Assembly: GCF_018320785.1 (NCBI RefSeq)
Contig: NC_054876.1
Coordinates: 23,954,212 to 24,018,211 of the forward strand
DNA from: Cheilinus undulatus
Taxonomy: Eukaryota > Chordata > Actinopteri > Labriformes > Labridae
Length of the DNA: 64,000 nucleotides
Direction of reading: 5' to 3'
The notes beneath the pieces were generated by a model. It saw nothing but the letters and a program-made list of their open reading frames with translations. It ran no database searches and had not been told where the DNA came from. Shown piece by piece: positions 53,979-64,000 of this stretch. A program made the translations under genes and the position numbers. The first letter of the stretch is position 1, and each line of letters starts with the position of its first letter.

Positions 53979-56900
53979 ATGGTGGACTCCCAGTACTACC
54001 TCCCTAATGACATCGGCATCTCTGCTCTTGACTGTGGCGAGGCCTTCCGTTTGCTTTCGCCTCAGGAGAAGATGTACGCCCACTACCTATCACGTGCTGC
54101 TTGGTATGTTCATTTCAAATTGCAGCAGGATTTAACTCAAGGGCTGTTAAAATCCAGGAATAGATGGATAGATAGTTGGATAATCAGAAGAAAGAGAGGT
54201 TTGACACATTTTTAAATAATAAAAAGTTAACTTAATAATAGAAGTGAAATTCTGCTGATCAAATAAATGTTTGCTGTGTTAGGTATGGTGGTCTGGCTGT
54301 GCTACTGCAGACGTCCCCAGAGTCGGCAAACATCTTTGTTTTGCTGCAGAAGATCTTCAGGAAGCAGACACCTGACCAGCTGGAACAGGTTGCTACTGCA
54401 GCTGGACTCAGCTCTGAGGAGTATCAGGTCCTCTTTTTAATTCGTTTACTCTTCTGGTATCATTATTATTTCTTCTGCATCCATAAATGCAGTTAAAAGA
54501 GGCTCTCCTTATGTTTGTACTTGTGTGTGATATTCAGGCCTTCTTGGTGTATGCAGCAGGTCTGTATGCCAATATGGGAAACTACAAGTCCTTTGGAGAC
54601 ACGAAGTTCATCCCAAATCTACCCAAGGTAAGACACACTCTTGTGTTGGGTGGAAAATGCTGCAAGTATCAAGGTCTTCCACTTTTCTGAGACATTATTC
54701 AAGCCTAAATACAAACAGGATAATTTATTAATATGCCTTTTAAATATTGCTGTTTTTGATGTTGCTTTCTAGCTGTTGTTAAAAAAAATTAAGCGGTTTG
54801 CATCTGTTGAATGTCACCCCAGGACAAACTGGAAGCTCTGGTGAAGGCCAGCCAGGCGTTTCAGGATCAGCCCAGTGAGATGGAGGCTCTGTGGGACAGC
54901 TGCTCATGTCTCCTCTACTCCCTGGAAGACAGACAGAAGCAGCTGGGGCTGGGTGACAAGGTGGGATCTTATATCATTTAATGCAGACTTCAGACCGGTT
55001 TGACCAAAATCCTAAGGTTTGATGCAATATCCATTGTGTAGTCAGGATTGGATAGATTTGACAGATGTGAAAGGAATTTTACTCCATGTAAATCAAAGGC
55101 ATTGGAAAGTTTTATTATTTTTCATAGGTCTGTTTAATCTCTCAAGGGCTTCTCTTAGTCTCCTGTTCCCACTTCTCATTTTTTTATTCCACTTGTTTTT
55201 GATTGGCACAACAACATGCCTTCAGGAGGCCACTGTACCCCAAACTTTAAAAGGGCTTTGCTGTTGACCTGTCAGTGTGACCCCTATGAGGAAATGCTTG
55301 GTTTATGGAGATTTTTTGTTGTGCTTTCTTTAGGGAATTACCACCTACTTCTCAGGAAACTGTTGTCTAGATGATGCTGAGCTGGCTCAGAAGTTCCTTG
55401 ACTCAAAAGTAAGCTGAATTCACACCTCATTTACTCACTTTACCATCAAACTTGGTTCATATTTATATACGTTTTCTTGTACTCTTTATTTTGTATGTTC
55501 ATCCTGTTTGTCTCTGTTTAATGTTCCATTTTTCTCTAAATTCACGTACTCTGAACTGTGATTTTATGGCTTGTTTCTAGAAACTGTCTGCCTACAACAC
55601 ACGCCTGTTTAAGAGGGAAAATGGAGGCAAAGCCTGCTATGAGGTTCGCTTGGCTTCATCTGTGCAGAAAGGTCAGAACTACAATTTAACCTGAGAGCCC
55701 TCAAAGATTAATACCATTTCACATCATTCAGTTAACTGTATATAACACATGTGAAAGAAAAATTCAGATGGTGTGTAAACTCATCATATGATAAATTTAT
55801 TGTGGCTTTTAAGAACATGCAGTTTGTGTCCCATTAAATGCACATGAAGAGAGTAGGTTCTGTTTCTAAAGCATGAAAATGTCCACTACTTCCTTATAGA
55901 CTGTGCAGTCGATGGGGAATGTGAATCATGCTGTGGTAGCTTTAACTTCGAAGACAAAGAGTTCACTGTCAAAAGAGGAGACTATGCTCCTCTCATGGAA
56001 AAGGTCTGCTATTACCTCCAAAAAGCACAGGTGAGAGCAATGGATACTATGTGTAGTAATAAAGTAATGTTTAGCCTCTATTCTTTCAGATGTTGGCTCC
56101 TTGGAAAAACAAAAGACAGGCGAGGTAGCTGCCAGATTCGACTCATGAAACTCTTGTTCCAAATGCTTCTTTCAGGCGTATGCAGCCAATGAGAACCAGA
56201 GAAAGATGCTCGAGGAGTACTGCCGCAGCTTCACCCTTGGCTCAATTGATGCCCATAAAGAGGGTTCACGCTACTGGATCAAAGATAAGGGTCCAATCGT
56301 CGAGAGGTGAGCACCAGCCTAGGGATAACACCAAAGACACTACACCTCATAAATCTCCAATTTCTTTTATTTCTCTGTATCTTCCAAGAAGTTAATTATA
56401 AACTTTGCAGTTTTGAGTATTATACATTTTATTATCTTCTTTAAAACCTTTTTGTCTTTTCACCAATTCATCCCTCCTTACTCTTCCTTTCACAGTTACA
56501 TAGGTTTCATAGAGAGCTACAGAGACCCATTTGGATCCAGAGGAGAGTTTGAAGGTAATTATAATTATGATGTGAAACTGATTTTTTTTTTTTCTGCTAA
56601 ATTTAAATTCCTTAGGGTTTATTTTTAGAACAGTGCTTTTATTCTAGCAGTTATTAATCCAATATCACAAAGACACATACAGTAGTGAATATTATTCATT
56701 AGCTGGAATTACAGGGTATATTGTCTCACATAGGTTCATGGTTAAACCCTAACTTCAAGAACTAAAGTGTGAATCAATATGTGAAATGTTGAAAGCAGTA
56801 TTTTTGTTTTCCTCTGTCAATATTCTTATTTTTATGGTTATGATGTCATGTCTAGGCTTTGTTGCGGTTGTCAACAAGGCAATGAGTGAGCGTTTTGCTA

Positions 56901-59900
56901 AACTGGTGAGCTCAGCAGAAGTTTTGCTTCCTGAGCTTCCTTGGCCCAGAGAGTATGAGAAGGACACTTTCCTGAAGCCCGATTTCACCTCTCTGGATGT
57001 TCTCACCTTTGCTGGCAGTGGAATACCAGCCGGCATCAATATCCCCAACTGTATGTAACGCTTAAATACAAATTCGCTGTCTATGTGACTGCACTTTGTT
57101 CAAACACATCAGCTCTTTTTGTGAGTTTCATTTTAAAGCAATGTGTGTTTGTGTGCAGATGATGACATCAGACAGTCAGAAGGCTTTAAAAATGTGTCGC
57201 TAGGCAACGTGCTGGCTGTGGCCTATGCTACACAAAAGGAAAAACTCACCTTCCTGGAGGAGGAGGACAAGGTAACAGATGCAGCTTTTTGAGCTGCGAG
57301 CATTCCTGCTCTCATTCTTACACACACTCAAAAAACTATAATTTTATACACTTCTCTTTGTGTGTTTATTCCACCAGGATTTGTTCATCAAATGGAAAGG
57401 ACCCTCGTTTGAGGTGCAGGTTGGGCTTCATGAGCTTTTGGGTCATGGAAGTGGCAAGCTGTTTGTCCAGGTCAGTCTAAACATTTCTGCTCTGGAGTCT
57501 CTTAAAAATCTGAGCTTCAGAGGATCCAATCTTATTCATGGTCATATGATTGTGACATTTATTGTCTTTTTAAACATAGACAATGATATACAACATTTGC
57601 GTAAGTTTGTCCATACATGCAAACACACTGTTGCCTGATTTCCACAAAATTAGAAATAAAGACACACTAAATAAATTGCACATTTTAAAAAGAGAAATCT
57701 GATAATAAAATATAGAAAAATACAATTTACAAGAATAATAACATTAAAACAAAATAGAAAAGCACTCGGAGAGCGCAGACCTCCACCATTAGTCCTATCT
57801 CCCAAAAGAACAGAATCCTTTAAAAAAATCCTGGATCCAGACGGTGATCCGAATCTCTCCCAAAATCTAATCAGTTCTTCTTTATGCCATTTCTGACATT
57901 CCCTGAAAATTTCATCAATATCCATCCACAACCTTTTGAGTTATGTTGCTAACAAACAAACTAACCAACTAACAAACAAACTAACTAACAAACCCTGCCG
58001 ATCACATAACCTCCAAGGTGCACAACATATTTATGTTCTGAGTAGAATTTGGTTTTAAACATATGCAGTCAGCTTTACCTTATTGAAGTATATCCAGTGA
58101 TTCAGATGTTACTACGATCGCCTTGTTAAATGATTAATTTATTGATATTGGCTTGATGAATGATTAGGGCTGTAACGGTACAGAAAAATTTCGGTTCGGT
58201 ACGTACCTTGGTTTTGAAGCCACGGTTCAGTACGTTTTCGGTACAGTGATTGAAGCGGATAAATAACATTTAATTTTAATTTTTAAAATTATATTGTATT
58301 AAAATAAATAGGCTGAATAAGTTACATTTAAATTATAAATAATGCTGCGACCTCCCTCCAAAAGCTCTTCAATGATTAAAAATATCAATAAATAAATATG
58401 TTTTTGAATAACTAGGTTATTTTCATTGATATATATTGACATATTTATACCCATTCTTTAAACACTAAAATTTCCCACCTAACTTGAACGCATCATCACA
58501 CAACCGCAAATTAGCTTGTGAAGTATGCAAATTGGCATCTTTTTTGCCGATTTCAACACGGACTTCAGCACTGAACTACTTTTTTAACCAATGGGACCTC
58601 CTTCAAAGTTTGGAAGAACTTTTCACAGCCCATCTTGGAGGATAAAGAGGTTAAAGCCGTGTGAAATCTGAAGATAACTTTACCTATGACACAGCTGCAG
58701 AGTCCCACTCTCACTCCTCCGAGGCTGATAGCTGAAGGTAAAGTTAGTATGATTCATAGAGCCAGAGCACCATTGCTATACGGGTGATTTAAATGAAGCC
58801 GGCAGCTCTTCTAACTCCACACGCGTCATCACTCTTCTTCGTTTGTTTTTGTAACTGCTCCCTTTTCTGTAATGACGGTTGCTGGCAGCTTTTAGGCTCA
58901 TTGCCACCACCTGGATTGAAGTGAGAACTTACCTTTTTTTTTAATACTCACTCAGACATATTCGTCATATTACTGCGTGCACCGAACCGTGACGGCCATA
59001 CCGTGACGGTACAGGATGAATACAAATACCGTTACACCCCTATGAATGATCTTGTTTTGGCTTTCTTTTTGCTTTAACAGGATGATAAAGGAAAGTTCAA
59101 CTTTGATCAGAGTAAGGTGATCAACCCAGAGACTGGAGAACTGGTGAGTTTTTATTGTGTTTACATCAATTTTTAACTTTGTGTTCACTAGAGATGCAAC
59201 AGTGTTGTTAATTTTGCTGTATCACAGTGACAATTGTGTCTCAATACTGTTGTAGACGTGATGTTTAATACAACAGGACTTCAGGGCAAAAAGGGTTGTC
59301 TTTTTTTAGAGGGGCAGAGTGAAGGGAAACAGGAACTAAAGTTACCATCAGCCCCTGCATACCCATCATCCTTTGCGCCCCACTCGCTGGCTTGATCTAA
59401 CAATATGAAAATAGTGGATGCTACAAGTGATAATGGAAAACCAAGTGACAAAGTTTTTGAAACTATGCGGGTTCCAGTGACTTTTAAATATGGCATGTGG
59501 AAGCATCTGCGTTTCCCTGTGTCACTTGATGGGGAATATGGGTAACATATGGAGCCACTTGGCACATCATCACCCCAAAAAGATTCACAAAGATGTGAGT
59601 AGCAGAGTCTGGCCAGGCCAAAAGACTCTTATGGAAACGTTCACATCCCACTTCCCCACAACAGCACAAGGGCTCAACAGATCACAGGATGCATCGCTAA
59701 ATATATCATCCAAGACCCACAGCTATTTTCAGTGGTGGACAATGAAGGTTCAAGAAAGTTAATAAACACAATGGAGCCAAGTTTAAGTATATATTTTAAG
59801 CCTAATGCACGCCTACAACACTTTCTTTGCACATATCATAATATTCAAACTGCGCTAATTTTTTCCCCAAATTTTTATTTGTTGTTTTGCCTTTTTTATA

Positions 59901-62900
59901 CTGCAATAAATACTGTACTGTGGACTTGTTACAAAGGTATTATCATACCATGAGATTTTGATACTGTTACATCCTTTCACTTTTTAAAAAAGGCTGAATG
60001 TGTGAATTTTTTTTTTTTAGGTGTCCAGTTGGTATCGGGGCAGTGAGACGTGGGACAGCAAATTCTCCACAATTGCCTCCTCTTATGAAGAATGCCGGGC
60101 TGAGTGTGTTGGACTCTATCTGTGTCTCAACAAGCAGGTGCTCAGGTATGTCACCGTTTTCTTATTTGCATGCACACAAGATGTTTCTCTGTGAATGTCT
60201 CAAAAATTTTGGAATCCAACAATACCTAGTGGAGAGAGAATTTTCACAGTTTATCAGAAAGTCTGTTTCCACGTAGTTTCTATTTAAGCTACTGCAAGGA
60301 AATCTCACTTTTTGCTGATGTTGCTGACCCCAATCAAAAAAGCAGTGCAACTCATCTGATCTTACCTGATTTGTATATATGTGAATAGTGTCTTCTCTTG
60401 CCGGATTTCTAGTCCAAAATATTACTCTGTAAATCTTTGCTGTACTATTTGAGCAGTTTGCTATTAATTGCCTTGCTTGACACACGATAAGAACTTGAGA
60501 AATGGTCAGTGTTTTTAATGAAGATCATGTTGGTTTTGTATGAATTTAAGATTGTTTCCTGGATCATAACCAGTCAAAACTTCTCCCAGGAACATTAGAA
60601 ATAGCTTTTTGGAACATCCAGTTCATAGACATAAATTATTTACTTTAGTTAACTTTTATATGTGATGATTATGTATGTTTGTGTGATAAGAAGTCTCACA
60701 TTATATAGATGAAACTTATATCTCTTCTCAACATAAAGTTAGCAATGAATTAATGTTAATTGCCCACATGAGACATGTCACAGCTTAAGGAGGGGTTGAC
60801 GTTATTTTTTATGGAGTCATGATTGTTACAAAACTCAAGAGCACATTTTAACATTTTGGGAGCATGACTAATTGGGTTTGGGGACAGATTTTTTTTTACA
60901 AACTACCCATTTACAGATGCCTTTGTTCTCAAAACTGCCTTTTTGAGCTTAGACTTTTCTGTTTGTGCTCAAAATTTCCTGCACTCTTAAATCTTCAGTG
61001 ACTTGCTCACATTTGCACACAGAGAAAGTTTTTATGCAGACAGAGCAAGTTTTGAACATGTGCATATTGAGTTCTGAGTGCACACAGATGGTTTTGTACA
61101 TGCACAGAGAAGAATCAGAGTAGCAGTTTCACTAGCAAGCAAAGGCAACCTGGATGAGAGGAGAATAGTAGAAAAATGAGGGTACATGGAGTCAAAAATG
61201 TCTAGAACATTGTAACCAGGATCAGGTGCTCTTCAGGATGAGAGGACAAGGATATAATGCAAAAAGAACAAATAAAGGACTTTCCAGATTGCAATTAAAG
61301 TCCACGGTAGAAATGGCAGTCAAAATTGAAATCAGAGGCACGCTGGTGTTATATTAACCCTTTATCGAACACTGATGTTGACATAATAGAGAAGAGAATG
61401 GTTTAAGCAAGAGTGCAGGGAATTTGGACAAGGAACTAAAGATTTGGGCCATAGAGAAAATTAAAGCATAAAGAAGCCATTTTGAACACAAAGGCAGACT
61501 TTGATGGAGGGTTGAAAGAAAAATCTTTTGCAACAACATTGGCTCCATATTTTTGTTTTACTCCTTCTGAAAAGAAAATACAAATTCAAAAGTAATGGTA
61601 TGTCCTTACTTGCTCCTTTTGTATATGCCAGTTAGGAATTCAAGTTGAAACAAAGTCATTGCATTATTTGGACGATTAAAACTATGGAGTGGAGTGGTGG
61701 CTGATGTCTAAAAGGGAGGACAGAATCTAAATGTTTGTCTCTGTTTTGGGTGTTCCAGTATATTTGGACATGAAGGCCAGGACGCAGAGGACGTTGTGTT
61801 CATTAACTGGCTCAGCATGGTGAGAGCTGGACTGTTGGGTCTGGAGTTTTACACACCTGAGAGCAAGAGCTGGCGACAGGTAATCCATCTGCTTTCTTCC
61901 ATAACACCCTGTCTCTATCATTCTGTACCTGGACTGCCTCAAGACATGTAATAATGAATCCTAACATTAACGTAAACAGAGATTTGGAGATGCATAGTGT
62001 CAGGTGAACAGTGTTTACAACATTAGACAACATACAGACTATGAGGCATGTGTTTCTTACAAAGTGACTGGCTCAGTCTTAAGTGTCTGTGTAGTTTTAA
62101 ATCACAGCTCGAAGTAAGTCTTGTCTGTGTTTATAAAAGTGTCAGGAGATGTATAAAGTGTACAGCCAACTGTATGTCACATGCATGTCTGTGTGTGTCT
62201 CAGGCTCACATGCAAGCTCGTTTCGTGATCCTGCGTGTCCTGCTGGAGGCTGGGGAGGGTCTGGTCGGCCTGGAGGAAGTGACAGGAAAGGACGGCAAGC
62301 CTGACGCTCGAATCACTCTGGACCGCAGCAAGATTCACACTGTGGGGAAGAATGCCATCCACAGGTTCCTTCAGAAACTGCAGGTATGTGTATGTAAAGG
62401 TAGAACAGCCAAGACATTAATTAGATTCTTTATAACACTGTAATGTATTTGAGAATACATTTTTAAAATCAAGAAATAGATCACATCTCATTCCTTTAAC
62501 AACAAAACCCAAAACTGTAGCCACATTACCATTTGTTAATATGATGAAACAGTTGAGTTACTTAAAGGTGCTTGCTAATAAAAAGATGTTTTTTCAGTGT
62601 TTGTCACCAAAATTCGAGTGAGACTAACTGAATTAATTTATGCTAAATCCATTTCCTTTCTGAGAAAAGTCTTCACAATTAAATAATTCTCTTCTGCCTT
62701 CCCTTTCTCAGGGAAAATGGCTTTTGTTGATTCATTGTCATTTCCATTAAGTTTCTTTGAAACTACTTGCAGAACTTTGTGTTTCACAAAAATATGTAAA
62801 ACAGTTTATGATGAAATAAAACAAAATAATGATGCATTAAAATTGCATCTTAAAGTTGTCAGTGCTGTCATGCAGGGTTTCTGCAGATTATTGAAAAAGT

Positions 62901-63592
62901 CTTAAATTGGGCTTTTGAAATTTAAGGCTATAAAAAGTCTCAAAGTCTTTATTTAACCTGTTCAAGGGCACTTAGACAGGCTATACTGGTGAATGAAATA
63001 TTGTAACTTGGGAAAGGTACAGAGATTATTATAACACCGTCAATGGCTGTCATGTTAAATGAGTGTAATTACCATCGTTCTCTGTGTGTGCCATGTTTAT
63101 CTTTTCCCTAAGTGCTAACCTGATTTCTTCATATCTTAGGTGTTCAAGTCTACAGCAGATGTGGAGGGAGGTAGAGCAATGTACAATAGCTACTCCGCTG
63201 TCAGTGATGGCGGTGCTTACAACTTCCTTCAACTACGCGAGACAGTGCTGCTGAGGAAAGAGGCTCGGAAGATGTTTGTCCAGGCTAACTCCAGAGTTAA
63301 TGGTATGTAATGGAGGTTGACTTTCTTTGGAGGTAAAAGAATGATGAGCTTTGGAGAGACCTGTTCTGAAGTTACGGAATGTGATTTTACATAAGTTTTA
63401 CAAGTGCTAATTAAGGCTTGTGCGCTGATTCTGACTGCATTGTTTTCAGGTGACAGCGTTGAGCTGACTGAATATGAGGGCAGCGCAGCAGGTTTGATTC
63501 GCTCCTTCACTGAGCGTTTTGAAGAAGACGCAGAGAAGCTGGAGGCCGATCTCCTGGAGATGAGCAAAAGAGACGCCCCCTGCTGGTGTTGA
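53979..63592 (+). CDS. dpp3: DPP3, dipeptidyl peptidase III (18 coding exons, 726 residues)
   Basis: Cytosolic zinc metallopeptidase (family M49) that removes dipeptides from the N-terminus of short peptides such as angiotensins and enkephalins. Exons: 53979-54103, 54283-54427, 54538-54627, 54823-54960, 55334-55408, 55581-55671, 55900-56030, 56176-56306, 56496-56554, 56856-57050, 57159-57271, 57378-57470, 59081-59143, 60021-60145, 61759-61879, 62204-62383, 63140-63302, 63450-63592. The sum is 2181 nt with no frame break. Starts [20 protein letters not shown], close to the human start. The zinc motif HELLGH is at 449-454 and the second motif EECRAE at 506-511, so all metal and catalytic residues are present. 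ETGE at 479-482 is the KEAP1-binding loop. Length fits the family (human 737). The last residues (DAPCWC) differ from mammals. Confidence 0.96.
57471..58164 (+). repeat. DPP3 intron with family A repeat, copy 4 (57759-58020, reverse)
   Basis: aaaagcactcggagagcgca, gacctccaccattagtccta, ctggatccagacggtgatcc, aaatttcatcaatatccatc, an aacaaacaaactaacc run and cataacctccaaggtg are the reverse of copy 1 at 16341-16573. The rest of the interval is plain intron. Confidence 0.75.
58165..59042. mobile_element. Non-autonomous hAT element with perfect 8-bp target duplication
   Basis: The 878-bp element starts TAGGGCTGTAACGGTAC and ends ACCGTTACACCCCTA (inverted ends). It is flanked on both sides by tgaatgat (58157-58164 and 59043-59050), an exact 8-bp target-site duplication. 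Subterminal motifs (cggttcggtacg on the left, caccgaaccgtgacgg on the right) are also inverted. No transposase frame. It ends 38 bases before a DPP3 exon. Confidence 0.92.
59191..59974 (+). mobile_element. hAT-like remnant with BED zinc-finger fragment
   Basis: The left end gatgcaacagt (59193) and right end actgttacatc (to 59973) are inverted repeats with one mismatch; the flanking gttcacta/tttcactt is an imperfect 8-bp duplication. Inside, 59490-59710 in one frame reads [18 protein letters not shown], the end of a BED-type zinc finger as in ZBED/hAT transposases, then ordinary sequence and a stop. The catalytic part is absent. Confidence 0.65.
60146..61758 (+). other. DPP3 intron 14, no gene seen
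   Basis: A 1.6-kb intron. Open frames are short on both strands and no repeat could be recognised. Confidence 0.55.
62384..63139 (+). other. DPP3 intron 16, no gene seen
   Basis: AT-rich intron. A 62-residue frame at 62717-62905 has no splice or conservation support. Confidence 0.5.
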
Positions 63593-64000
63593 TGGGTGGT
63601 CCGTCTGATCCAAAGGCCTCGAAGATATCAATCTGATTTGTTTTTCACTCAGCAAGCAACAGATGAAATAAATGGTTTGTACTTTGAATAAAGCCATAAG
63701 ACTTGTTCAGATCTGCCAAAGTTTTCCTGCCATGGTCCAACATCAAATTTATGTTTCTGAAACAAGTTTCGTATAAATAAATGAACTGATAAGTACTTCT
63801 GTTTCTATTGCTATTGAATGCACTTGGGAATCATTTTCTTCTAATGACAAGTACTCAAACAAATAAGATGAATGAATGTGTCTTAATTACTTTCTTAAAT
63901 TCTCCTCAGAAAATGACTGAAAATGTATCAATATTTACTGATAGGTTGACTGTAGACCAGCAGCCATTATAAACTTACTTTAAATGTAAGGCAAAGCAAT
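63593..64000 (+). other. dpp3: DPP3 3' UTR and following intergenic sequence
   Basis: Poly(A) signals AATAAA at 63667-63672 and 63687-63692, about 75 to 100 bases after the stop. Beyond that the sequence is AT-rich and carries no gene up to the window edge. Confidence 0.65.

Overview
The window is nuclear DNA of a bony fish, most likely a teleost. Protein-coding genes are split into many exons by GT-AG introns, and the introns and intergenic DNA carry fish-type DNA transposons (Tc1-like, hAT-like, MITEs), LINE pieces and microsatellites. There are no operons, ribosome binding sites or CRISPR arrays. Four protein genes and one tRNA gene can be read with confidence, and all four protein genes are on the + strand.

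Layout. (1) 66-30590: EHBP1L1, entered from the left without its first exons. I could chain 29 coding exons in one continuous frame (8208 nt, 2735 residues): the end of the N-terminal C2-like domain, a long disordered Pro/Ser-rich part, two very long E/K/R-rich helices, a calponin-homology domain, the bMERB Rab-binding domain and a C-terminal CAAX box. (2) 30859-36307: RCE1, the ER protease that trims CAAX proteins after prenylation, in 8 exons encoding 298 residues. (3) 36308-47890: about 11.6 kb with no supportable gene, holding repeats and a nested transposon. (4) 48458-52259: CD248 (endosialin), two coding exons joined across an apparent GC-AG intron, 719 residues. (5) 52618-52699, minus strand: tRNA-Ser(GCT). 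(6) about 52960-63692: DPP3, the zinc dipeptidyl peptidase III, 18 coding exons and 726 residues, complete.

The human orthologues of EHBP1L1, RCE1, CD248 and DPP3 all lie in 11q13, so this is a small conserved-synteny block. EHBP1L1 and RCE1 are functionally linked: the first ends in a CAAX motif (CVIQ), which is the kind of substrate the product of the second processes. CD248 is a stromal/perivascular membrane glycoprotein. DPP3 is a cytosolic peptidase that keeps both metal-site motifs and the KEAP1-binding ETGE motif.

I found no sign of a previously undescribed multi-gene system. The most interesting features are the modular exon phases and giant E/K/R helices of EHBP1L1, a 22-nt microexon pair, the GC-AG intron in CD248, the CAAX substrate next to its protease, and several transposons whose terminal repeats and target-site duplications can be read directly. 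Exon boundaries were placed by eye from splice consensus, frame continuity and remembered family sequence; no alignment or transcript data were available.
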